Source: Rhodoferax sp.
Lineage (GTDB): Bacteria; Pseudomonadota; Gammaproteobacteria; Burkholderiales; Burkholderiaceae_C
Direction of reading: 5' to 3'
Assembly: GCA_020048795.1 (NCBI GenBank)
Contig: JAIFMA010000231.1
Location: 1 to 5,712, forward strand
DNA length: 5,712 nt
The notes beneath the pieces are model-generated. The model was not told the origin of the DNA, did no database searches, and worked only from the letters and a program-made list of their open reading frames with translations. This document shows, piece by piece, positions 1 to 5,376 of the stretch (position 1 is the first letter of the stretch; each line of letters opens with the position of its first letter). The translations under genes and the position numbers were made by a program.

Positions 1-1280
1 GGGCCGGCTTCGCCATGTACCACATAGACCTGATCGGGTGCCTGTGGCAGGGTACGCAACCAGGTCAGTAACTGGTTGGCGTCTGCATGTGCTGAGGCCG
101 ATTGCAACTGCACGATTTCGGCGTTGACCTCGACATCGCGACCATGGATGCGTACGGTTTGGGCACCACTGGCCAAGGTGCCGCCGCGCGTACCGGGAGC
201 CTGGTAGCCGGTCAGGATGATCATGTTTCGGTGGTTTCCAGCATAGTGCGCCAGGTGGTGCAGTACACGCCCGCCGGTGGCCATGCCGCTGGCCGAAAGA
301 ATGACCATGGGGCCGTGGCGGCTGGCCAGCGCACGCGACTCGTCGGTGCTGTTGATCATGGTGGCGTTGTGTGTCAGGGCATGTGTGTCCTGACGGCTCA
401 AGCGGTGTTCGCCCGGATGGTCGTCAAAGAGCTGCGTGGTGTGAACCGCCATGGGACTGTCCAAAAACACTGGCAGCGCGCTGGGTACTTCACCTTTGAT
501 CTTGAGCGAGTGAATGGCGTGCAACAGGGCTTGCGCGCGGCCCACGGCAAACACCGGAACCACCGCCACACCGCCTCGTTTGGCGACCCGTTGTAGCGCC
601 GGCGCCAGCTCTTGCAGGAGGTTTTCACGCGGGTGCGTGCGGTCACCGTAAGTGGATTCGATCAGGACTGTGTCGGCTTGGGGTGCATCGTCAGGCGGAC
701 TCATGATCAGGTCGTCAGGGCGGCCGAGGTCGCCCGAGAACAGGATCCGCCGGTCCGCCACTTCCAGCAAGATGCTGGAAGCTCCCAAAATGTGGCCTGC
801 CGCAGATAAGGTGGCTTTCCAGCCGGGGATGGGTGAAAAAGTTTTGCCATAGTCCATGGCCTTGATGAGAGGCAGGGCGTCGAGTGCGTCCTGGCGTGTG
901 TACAAGGGCAGGGCGGTGGCGTGTTTCGAGAAGGCGTGGCGGTTGGCAAACGCGGCATCTTCTTCTTGAATATGACCACTGTCGGGCAACAGGATGCGGC
1001 ATAAGTCGCGGGTGCCATGGCTGCCATAAACCCGGCCTGAGAACCCTTCTTTGGCCAAGAGCGGAAGGTAGCCACTATGGTCCAGATGAGCGTGCGTCAG
1101 CAGCACGGCATCGATCTGATCGGGCGCAATGCTCAGCGGTGCCCAGTTGCGCAGGCGCAGTTGCTTGTAGCCCTGAAACAACCCGCAATCCACCAGCAGG
1201 CACTGCCCGTTGTGACGCATCAGATACTTGGAGCCGGTCACGGTACCCGCACCGCCCAGAAATGTGATGTTGACGCTCAT
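1..1280 (-). CDS. beta-CASP metallo-beta-lactamase-fold RNA hydrolase (3' end cut off by the window)
   Basis: I translated this frame by hand: it is open for 426 codons from ATG at 1280 to the left edge, with no stop. The protein starts MSVNITFLGGAGTVTGSKYL, typical of the bacterial MBL-fold 'RNA specificity domain' family (CPSF73 / TTHA0252-like). Visible metal-site motifs are HAHLDH (residues 63-68), AGHILGA with H163, and SGDLGR with D184. Beta-CASP motifs are ESTYGDRTH (E208), the SASGMATGGRVLHHL block (329-343) and SASAHAD with H398; VVHGE (420-424) is the usual C-terminal His motif. Family members are about 430-470 residues, so only a short tail is missing. The expected role is zinc-dependent endo- or exonuclease action on RNA in the cytoplasm; the substrate cannot be read from sequence. 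The start is supported by AGGAG 10 nt upstream. The gene lies downstream of the dnaJ terminator, so it is probably a separate unit or fed by read-through. Confidence 0.93.
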   Translation of the reverse strand, partial: MSVNITFLGGAGTVTGSKYLMRHNGQCLLVDCGLFQGYKQLRLRNWAPLSIAPDQIDAVLLTHAHLDHSGYLPLLAKEGFSGRVYGSHGTRDLCRILLPDSGHIQEEDAAFANRHAFSKHATALPLYTRQDALDALPLIKAMDYGKTFSPIPGWKATLSAAGHILGASSILLEVADRRILFSGDLGRPDDLIMSPPDDAPQADTVLIESTYGDRTHPRENLLQELAPALQRVAKRGGVAVVPVFAVGRAQALLHAIHSLKIKGEVPSALPVFLDSPMAVHTTQLFDDHPGEHRLSRQDTHALTHNATMINSTDESRALASRHGPMVILSASGMATGGRVLHHLAHYAGNHRNMIILTGYQAPGTRGGTLASGAQTVRIHGRDVEVNAEIVQLQSASAHADANQLLTWLRTLPQAPDQVYVVHGEAG

Positions 1281-1290
1281 GTGCCCGGTT

Positions 1291-1295
1291 CTCCT
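1291..1295 (-). promoter_or_regulatory. Shine-Dalgarno of the beta-CASP gene
   Basis: AGGAG on the minus strand, 10 nt before ATG at 1280. It fixes the start of the MBL-fold gene, and the family N-terminus (ITFLGGAGTVTGS) follows directly. The site begins only 13 nt beyond the T-tract of the dnaJ terminator. Confidence 0.75.
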
Positions 1296-1308
1296 GAGGG
1301 TGACCTGA

Positions 1309-1344
1309 GAAAAAATGCCATGCAACCGGTTGGCTGCATGGCAT
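1309..1344 (-). terminator. Rho-independent terminator of the dnaJ end of the operon
   Basis: A perfect 10-bp inverted repeat, ATGCCATGCA (1315-1324) with TGCATGGCAT (1335-1344), encloses a 10-nt loop that can form two further CC/GG pairs. Read on the minus strand, the stem runs straight into a run of six Ts (1310-1315, the first being the last stem base). It lies 45 nt past the ancestral dnaJ stop and before the beta-CASP gene, where an operon-ending terminator is expected. On the plus strand only GATTTT follows, so termination in that direction would be weak, and no plus-strand gene needs it. Confidence 0.8.
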
Positions 1345-1388
1345 GATTTTGGGGGATTTACTGTCCGCCGGGTGACGATGTTTTCAGG

Positions 1389-1497
1389 TTAACTAAAGAA
1401 ACTCTTAAGCCGATCAGTCCAACTGTCGCCAGTTGGTGAATGTTTGGCACCACCCTTTTTCAGGGATTCGTCCAGTTCACGCAGCAGCTTGCGCTGG
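1389..1497 (-). pseudogene. dnaJ: Out-of-frame remnant of the DnaJ C-terminus
   Basis: After the premature stop of dnaJ, a different minus-strand frame reads QRKLLRELDESLKKGG, then AKHSPTGDSWTDRLKSFFS and a stop at 1389-1391. This is the standard betaproteobacterial DnaJ C-terminal tail (35 residues). It has no start codon or ribosome binding site of its own and is conserved without decay. It therefore belonged to dnaJ until very recently, or still does if the break is a sequence error. Between it and the last in-frame codon (L328) the family has about 15 more residues: the last strand of C-terminal domain II and the turn before the tail. Only 4 nt (TAAC) are present there where 45 are expected. 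Confidence 0.85.
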
Positions 1498-1517
1498 TTA
1501 CAGGTCACCTGGGTAAC
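1497..1517. repeat. Palindrome at the dnaJ break point
   Basis: On the plus strand GTTAC AGGT (1497-1505), one central C (1506), then ACCT GG GTAAC (1507-1517) form an inverted repeat of 9 paired bases per arm, with a 2-nt bulge. The premature TAA of dnaJ (1498-1500) lies in one arm and the last conserved DnaJ codons in the other. The GTAAC arm on the minus strand is made by the junction itself. Confidence 0.7.
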
Positions 1518-2484
1518 TGGAGCGCACGCCCTTGATGCCCTTGCCGCGTAGCCTGAATTGCTTGCCGGTTTGTGTGCCTTCAGGAATGTCAATGGCAGCC
1601 TTGCCGGCCAACGTGGGCACGTCAATTTCCCCGCCCAAGGTGGCGGTGACGATGCTGATGGGCACCGAGCAGTGCAGGTCGTCGCCATCGCGCTCAAAAA
1701 TATCGTGCTTTTTCAGGCGGATTTCAATGTACAAGTCGCCCGGTGGGCCGCCATTGGTGCCAGGTTCACCATTGCCGGCGCTGCGGATGCGCATGCCGCC
1801 GTCAATACCGGCTGGAATTTTGACCTCAAGGGTCTTTTGTTTCTTGATCTTGCCCTGACCATGGCAGGCCGGGCAGGGCTCAGGAATGACTTTGCCAGTG
1901 CCGCGGCAGGTGGGGCAGGTTTGCTGCACGCTGAAAAAGCCCTGGCGCATTTGCACCGAGCCGCTGCCACCGCAGGTACCGCAGGCCTTGACCTGGGTTC
2001 CAGGCTTGGCACCACTGCCATGACAAGTGTCGCAGGCATCCCAGCTTGGAATACGGATTTGCGCGTCCTTGCCCTTGGCGGCTTCTTCCAGGGTGACTTC
2101 CATGGCGTAACTCAGATCACTGCCACGGTAAACCTGACGGCCGCCGCCGGCGCGTCCTCGCGACTGGCCAAACATGTCGCCAAAAATGTCGCCAAAGGCC
2201 TCGGCAAATCCGCCATAGGCTTCGGCACCGCCAGGACCGCCACGCATGTTCGGGTCCACGCCGGCAAAGCCGTGCTGGTCGTAGGCGGCGCGTTTTTGCG
2301 CGTCCGACAACATCTCGTAGGCTTCCTTGCACTCCTTGAACTTTTCCTCGGCCGCCTTGGCTGCATCACCCTGGTTGCGGTCGGGGTGATGCTTCATCGC
2401 GTGTTTGCGATAAGCCTTTTTGATCTCGTCCTCGGAGGCGTTTTTGGGAACGCCCAGAACCTCGTAGTAATCTCTTTTAGCCAT
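1498..2484 (-). CDS. dnaJ: Chaperone DnaJ (Hsp40), prematurely terminated
   Basis: Class A J-protein of 328 codons, the co-chaperone that binds unfolded clients and stimulates DnaK ATPase. The J domain (1-70) carries HPD at 33-35. A Gly/Phe-rich linker follows (about 71-118). The zinc-binding region has four CxxCxGxG repeats: C151/C154, C168/C171, C190/C193 and C204/C207. C-terminal domains I and II run from about 120 to 328. The frame stops right after SSYPGDL, whereas relatives have about 375-380 residues; the missing tail is readable out of frame just downstream (1389-1497). Adding 41 nt at the junction would give 378 residues. As written, the product keeps J domain, zinc fingers and most client-binding surface but lacks the final CTD II strand and the C-terminal dimerisation segment. 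The Shine-Dalgarno is weak (GAG, 6 nt before ATG). It lies 103 nt after dnaK, probably cotranscribed. The identification is certain; whether the truncation is biological is not. Confidence 0.95.
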   Translation of the reverse strand: MAKRDYYEVLGVPKNASEDEIKKAYRKHAMKHHPDRNQGDAAKAAEEKFKECKEAYEMLSDAQKRAAYDQHGFAGVDPNMRGGPGGAEAYGGFAEAFGDIFGDMFGQSRGRAGGGRQVYRGSDLSYAMEVTLEEAAKGKDAQIRIPSWDACDTCHGSGAKPGTQVKACGTCGGSGSVQMRQGFFSVQQTCPTCRGTGKVIPEPCPACHGQGKIKKQKTLEVKIPAGIDGGMRIRSAGNGEPGTNGGPPGDLYIEIRLKKHDIFERDGDDLHCSVPISIVTATLGGEIDVPTLAGKAAIDIPEGTQTGKQFRLRGKGIKGVRSSYPGDL

Positions 2485-2508
2485 GTTCTACTCGTGCCGG
2501 GTTTCAAG

Positions 2509-2553
2509 ACAAACGCCGCGTTGAAGCCAAAGGGCGATCAACGCGGCGTTTGT
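2509..2553 (-). promoter_or_regulatory. dnaK-dnaJ intergenic hairpin (attenuator or mRNA-processing/stability element)
   Basis: A perfect 16-bp inverted repeat, ACAAACGCCGCGTTGA (2509-2524) with TCAACGCGGCGTTTGT (2538-2553), surrounds a 13-nt loop that can pair further (GCC 2526-2528 with GGC 2533-2535). It is the strongest stem in the window. On the minus strand it starts 34 nt after the dnaK stop and ends 24 nt before the dnaJ ATG. What follows is CTTGAAACCC, not a U-run, so full intrinsic termination is unlikely. Partial termination, or protection of the dnaK mRNA 3' end after processing, would fit the known excess of DnaK over DnaJ. The structure is seen directly; the function is inferred. 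Confidence 0.65.
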
Positions 2554-2587
2554 TGCTAGTGTCAACAACAGTGATCAAGCCTCGTGC

Positions 2588-4540
2588 TCAGGGCTTTTTG
2601 ACTTCTTTCACTTCTGCGTCGACCACATTGTCGTCTTGTGCTGGGTTGCCCTGTGGGCCGGCCTGATGGGCACCGCCACCACCCGCATCGGCCTGGGGTT
2701 GCGCACCTTCCTTGGCCTGCATGTCGGCGTACATTTTTTCGCCAAGTTTCTGGCTGACAGTCATGAGCGTGTTGCTCTTTTCTTCAATGGCTGCCTTGTC
2801 GCTGCCTTTGAGGGCTTCTTCGAGGCCTTTCATGGCGGCCTCGATTTTTTCCTTTTCGCTGGCATCTATCTTGTCACCATACTCGGTCAGACTCTTTTTC
2901 ACACTGTGCAGGCTGGCCTCAGCCTGATTGCGGGCTTGCACCAGTTCGAGCTTTTTCTTGTCGTCAGCAGCATTGAGCTCGGCATCCTTGACCATTTGCT
3001 GAATCTCGGCTTCTGTCAAGCCTGAGTTGGCCTTGATGGTGATCTTGTTTTCTTTTCCGGTGCCCTTGTCTTTGGCGCCCACGTGCAAGATACCGTTGGC
3101 ATCGATGTCAAACGACACTTCAATCTGTGGCAAACCACGCGGAGCCGGAGGAATGCCTTCCAGGTTGAACTCGCCCAGCAGCTTATTGCCAGTGGCAATC
3201 TCGCGTTCGCCTTGATAGACCTTGATGGTCACGGCTGGTTGGTTGTCATCAGCGGTCGAGAAAGTCTGGGCAAACTTGGTTGGAATGGTGGTGTTTTTGG
3301 TGATCATTTTGGTCATGACACCGCCCAGGGTCTCAATGCCCAAGCTCAAAGGTGTGACATCCAGCAACAGCACATCAGTACGGTCACCACTGAGCACCTG
3401 ACCTTGAATGGCAGCGCCCACCGCCACGGCTTCGTCCGGGTTGACATCCTTGCGCGGTTCTTTGCCAAACAGTTCCTTGACCTTTTCCTGCACCTTGGGC
3501 ATGCGTGTCATGCCACCGACCAAAATCACGTCATGGATGTCGGCTACGCTGACACCCGCGTCCTTGATGGCGGTACGGCACGGTGCAATGGTGCGCTCAA
3601 TCAACTCTTCAACCAAAGATTCCAGCTTGGAGCGCGTCAGCTTGATGTTCAGGTGTTTCGGGCCTGACGCGTCTGCGGTGACATAGGGCAGATTGATGTC
3701 GGTCTGGGCGCTGCTTGAAAGCTCGATTTTGGCTTTTTCGGCGGCCTCTTTCAGGCGCTGCAGGGCAAGCACATCCTTGCCCAGGTCAACGCCCTGGTCT
3801 TTTTTGAACTCGGCAATGATGAAGTCAATGATGCGCTGGTCAAAGTCTTCGCCACCCAGGAAAGTATCGCCATTGGTGGACAGCACTTCAAACTGCTTTT
3901 CGCCATCCACGTCAGCAATTTCAATGATGGATACGTCGAATGTGCCACCACCGAGGTCGTAGACGGCAATTTTGCGGTCGCCTTTTTCATTTTTGTCCAA
4001 GCCGAAAGCCAGTGCTGCAGCGGTTGGCTCATTGATGATGCGTTTGACTTCCAGGCCGGCAATACGACCGGCATCTTTGGTGGCTTGACGTTGTGCATCA
4101 TTGAAGTAGGCAGGAACCGTGATCACGGCTTCCGTGACAGCTTCACCCAGGTAGTCCTCGGCCGTTTTCTTCATTTTGCGCAAGACATCAGCGCTAACCT
4201 GCTGAGGTGCCATGCGGCTACCACGAACTTCCACCCAGGCATCACCATTGTCAGCCGCGGCGATTTTGAAGGGCATCAGATCGATGTCTTTTTGAACCTC
4301 TTTTTCAGAAAACTTGCGGCCAATCAGACGCTTGACGGCATAGAGGGTGTTTTTTGGGTTGGTAACCGCCTGGCGTTTGGCAGACGCGCCAACCAACACT
4401 TCACCATCCTCCTGGTAAGCAATGATCGACGGAGTGGTGCGTGCACCTTCAGAGTTTTCAATGACTTTGGGGGTGTTGCCTTCCATGACAGCAACACAGC
4501 TGTTGGTGGTGCCCAGATCAATGCCAATAATTCTTCCCAT
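2588..4540 (-). CDS. dnaK: Chaperone protein DnaK (Hsp70)
   Basis: Full-length 650-residue Hsp70, the ATP-driven chaperone that binds and releases exposed hydrophobic segments in the cytoplasm. The nucleotide-binding domain (about 1-385) shows phosphate-1 IGIDLGTTNS (5-14), catalytic K70, E171 in INEPTAAA, phosphate-2 YDLGGGTFDVS (194-204, T200 matching the autophosphorylated Thr of E. coli DnaK) and the adenosine motif ILVGGMTRMPKV (339-350). The interdomain linker is DVLLLDVTPLSLG (389-401). The beta-sandwich client domain runs to about 505 and the helical lid to about 610. A flexible Gly/Ala/Gln-rich tail ends DAEVKEVKKP, like the acidic/basic tail of other DnaKs. The start is secure: AGGAG lies 6 nt upstream and MGRIIGIDLG is the family N-terminus. 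No key residue is missing. It lies 71 nt after grpE and 103 nt before dnaJ, in the grpE-dnaK-dnaJ order. Confidence 0.99.
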   Translation of the reverse strand: MGRIIGIDLGTTNSCVAVMEGNTPKVIENSEGARTTPSIIAYQEDGEVLVGASAKRQAVTNPKNTLYAVKRLIGRKFSEKEVQKDIDLMPFKIAAADNGDAWVEVRGSRMAPQQVSADVLRKMKKTAEDYLGEAVTEAVITVPAYFNDAQRQATKDAGRIAGLEVKRIINEPTAAALAFGLDKNEKGDRKIAVYDLGGGTFDVSIIEIADVDGEKQFEVLSTNGDTFLGGEDFDQRIIDFIIAEFKKDQGVDLGKDVLALQRLKEAAEKAKIELSSSAQTDINLPYVTADASGPKHLNIKLTRSKLESLVEELIERTIAPCRTAIKDAGVSVADIHDVILVGGMTRMPKVQEKVKELFGKEPRKDVNPDEAVAVGAAIQGQVLSGDRTDVLLLDVTPLSLGIETLGGVMTKMITKNTTIPTKFAQTFSTADDNQPAVTIKVYQGEREIATGNKLLGEFNLEGIPPAPRGLPQIEVSFDIDANGILHVGAKDKGTGKENKITIKANSGLTEAEIQQMVKDAELNAADDKKKLELVQARNQAEASLHSVKKSLTEYGDKIDASEKEKIEAAMKGLEEALKGSDKAAIEEKSNTLMTVSQKLGEKMYADMQAKEGAQPQADAGGGGAHQAGPQGNPAQDDNVVDAEVKEVKKP

Positions 4541-4546
4541 GACGAA

Positions 4547-4551
4547 CTCCT
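4547..4551 (-). promoter_or_regulatory. Shine-Dalgarno of dnaK
   Basis: AGGAG on the minus strand, 6 nt before the dnaK ATG at 4540. It is the best ribosome binding site among the three chaperone genes: grpE has none I can see and dnaJ only GAG. This suggests DnaK is the most strongly translated of the three. Confidence 0.8.
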
Positions 4552-4570
4552 AAATTTTCAGATATGTGTA

Positions 4571-4598
4571 ACTTGCGGATGACTTGGGTTTTTTCAAG
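4571..4598 (-). promoter_or_regulatory. Possible sigma-32-like promoter in front of dnaK
   Basis: On the minus strand CTTGAAA (4592-4598), a 13-nt spacer and CCGCAAGT (4571-4578) lie in the grpE-dnaK gap. The -35 matches the E. coli heat-shock consensus exactly; the -10 matches 5 of the 7 fixed positions of CCCCATNT. The -10 ends 31 nt before the dnaK ATG, almost the same distance as the matching element before grpE, giving a leader of about 25 nt with AGGAG in it. No good sigma-70 -10 is seen at the right distance from the overlapping TTGAAA. It could give dnaK extra heat-shock transcription beyond that from grpE. The CTTG also forms a short inverted repeat with CAAGTC (4581-4586 with 4595-4600). 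Confidence 0.4.
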
Positions 4599-4611
4599 TC
4601 GGACTGAAGGC

Positions 4612-5193
4612 TTACTTGGGTGCCGATACCGTGACCAGCGCGGGCCTGAGCACGCGTTCAGAAATCAGATAGCCTTTTTGAAGCACGGTAACGACCGTGT
4701 TGGCATCCTGATCCGATGGAACCACGCTAATGGCCTGATGCAAATGTGGATCGAATTTGCTGCAGGCTGAAGGGTCAATGGCTAGCACTTTGTTACGTTC
4801 CATTGCGGCCAACAACTGGCGCAGGGTCGCCTGGGCACCTTCACGGATGGTTTCCAAAGTGGCTTCTTTGACACCAAGACCCGCCTCCAGGCTGTCGATG
4901 ACCGGAAGCAGGCTTTCAGCGAAGCTTTCTACCGCAAACTTGCGTGCCTTGGAAACTTCTTCTTCGGCGCGCCGACGGGCATTTTCAGCATCTGCCTTGG
5001 CGCGCAAATATTGGTCAGCCAATTCGGCACTCCTGGCTTGCAATTCAGCCAAGTCGGCTTGACACTTGGTCAACGCCTCAGCTTCGAAATTGGCCATGGC
5101 AGCAGTGATGTGATGGCTGTCCTGCGGCTCGGACGGTTGTGCTTGCGTCGCTGCTGTTTCAGGGCCGACTGGGTGCGGTTTGGGATCAATCAT
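4612..5193 (-). CDS. grpE: Nucleotide exchange factor GrpE
   Basis: A 193-residue GrpE, the homodimeric cytoplasmic cofactor that opens the DnaK nucleotide cleft and releases ADP. The first 30 residues are polar and probably disordered. A long charged helix (about 34-90) carries the signature YLRAKADAENARRRAEEE (62-79) and would form the paired coiled coil. A helical-bundle segment covers about 91-133. The C-terminal beta-domain, which contacts DnaK, contains KFDPHLHQAISVV (146-158) and the near-universal QKGYLISERVLRPALVTVS (172-190). The length is normal. ATG at 5193 is the only likely start: an in-frame TAA lies 15 nt upstream, and the next Met (M33) has no ribosome site and would lose family-like N-terminal sequence. 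No Shine-Dalgarno is visible before ATG. It is the first gene of the grpE-dnaK-dnaJ unit. Confidence 0.98.
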   Translation of the reverse strand: MIDPKPHPVGPETAATQAQPSEPQDSHHITAAMANFEAEALTKCQADLAELQARSAELADQYLRAKADAENARRRAEEEVSKARKFAVESFAESLLPVIDSLEAGLGVKEATLETIREGAQATLRQLLAAMERNKVLAIDPSACSKFDPHLHQAISVVPSDQDANTVVTVLQKGYLISERVLRPALVTVSAPK

Positions 5194-5224
5194 TCGAAGT
5201 AGGAATTAATGCTGAGATGTCACG

Positions 5225-5252
5225 ACTTGAGGGCTTGCGACAGGATTTCAAG
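5225..5252 (-). promoter_or_regulatory. Sigma-32-like heat-shock promoter of grpE-dnaK-dnaJ
   Basis: On the minus strand a perfect heat-shock -35, CTTGAAA (5246-5252), is followed after 13 nt by CCTCAAGT (5225-5232), which matches 5 of 7 fixed positions of the E. coli -10 CCCCATNT. The 13-nt spacing equals that of E. coli dnaK P1. The -10 ends 32 nt before the grpE ATG, so a transcript would start near 5218 with a leader of about 25 nt. The location at the head of the chaperone unit and after a probable terminator supports the call. No CIRCE (HrcA) operator is seen between 5194 and 5376. The weak -10 is the main doubt. Confidence 0.6.
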
Positions 5253-5296
5253 ATCCACAAAATGGACATGACACCGAAGAATCCAAAACACTGCGT

Positions 5297-5324
5297 AAAA
5301 ACACCAACTGCGCGCTGGTATTTT
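5297..5324 (-). terminator. Possible weak intrinsic terminator of the FKBP gene
   Basis: On the minus strand AAAATACCA and TGGTGTTTT (5316-5324 with 5298-5306) can form a 9-bp stem with one U.G pair around a 9-nt loop. A run of five Ts (5297-5301) overlaps the end of the stem. It begins 52 nt after the FKBP stop and lies upstream of the grpE promoter, as expected if the two genes are separate units. The stem is short and AU-rich, so it may be inefficient. A second small hairpin without a T-run (CGGTGA/TCACCG, 5339-5344 with 5352-5357) lies between it and the FKBP stop. Confidence 0.4.
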
Positions 5325-5376
5325 GCCTGAGCCCTTGACGGTGACCGGCCATCACCGCGTGAAGACAAGCAGGAAC

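Noticed and set aside
102..596. 164-codon plus-strand frame near the left end
   Set aside because: The opposite strand encodes the beta-CASP protein with all expected motifs in one uninterrupted 426-codon frame.
1490..1510. Programmed ribosomal frameshift in dnaJ
   Set aside because: A shift of one or two bases could reach the tail frame, but about 15 conserved residues would still be absent, and no slippery heptamer is seen at the stop. A deletion or sequence error explains it better.
1558..2559. 333-codon plus-strand open frame opposite dnaJ
   Set aside because: It mirrors the dnaJ coding sequence, has no recognisable domain, no ribosome binding site and low-complexity Ala/Gly-rich composition. 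Long antisense frames are expected opposite GC-rich genes.
3083..3667. 194-codon plus-strand frame opposite dnaK, and similar plus-strand frames across the window
   Set aside because: All overlap well-supported minus-strand genes, show no family motifs and lack ribosome sites. They are shadows.
5186..5368. 60-codon minus-strand frame in the gap between the FKBP gene and grpE
   Set aside because: It covers the predicted terminator and the heat-shock promoter, overlaps the start of grpE out of frame and has no recognisable features. It is most likely non-coding.
5194..5376. CIRCE operator for HrcA upstream of grpE
   Set aside because: I looked for TTAGCACTC and its inverse in the intergenic DNA and found neither.
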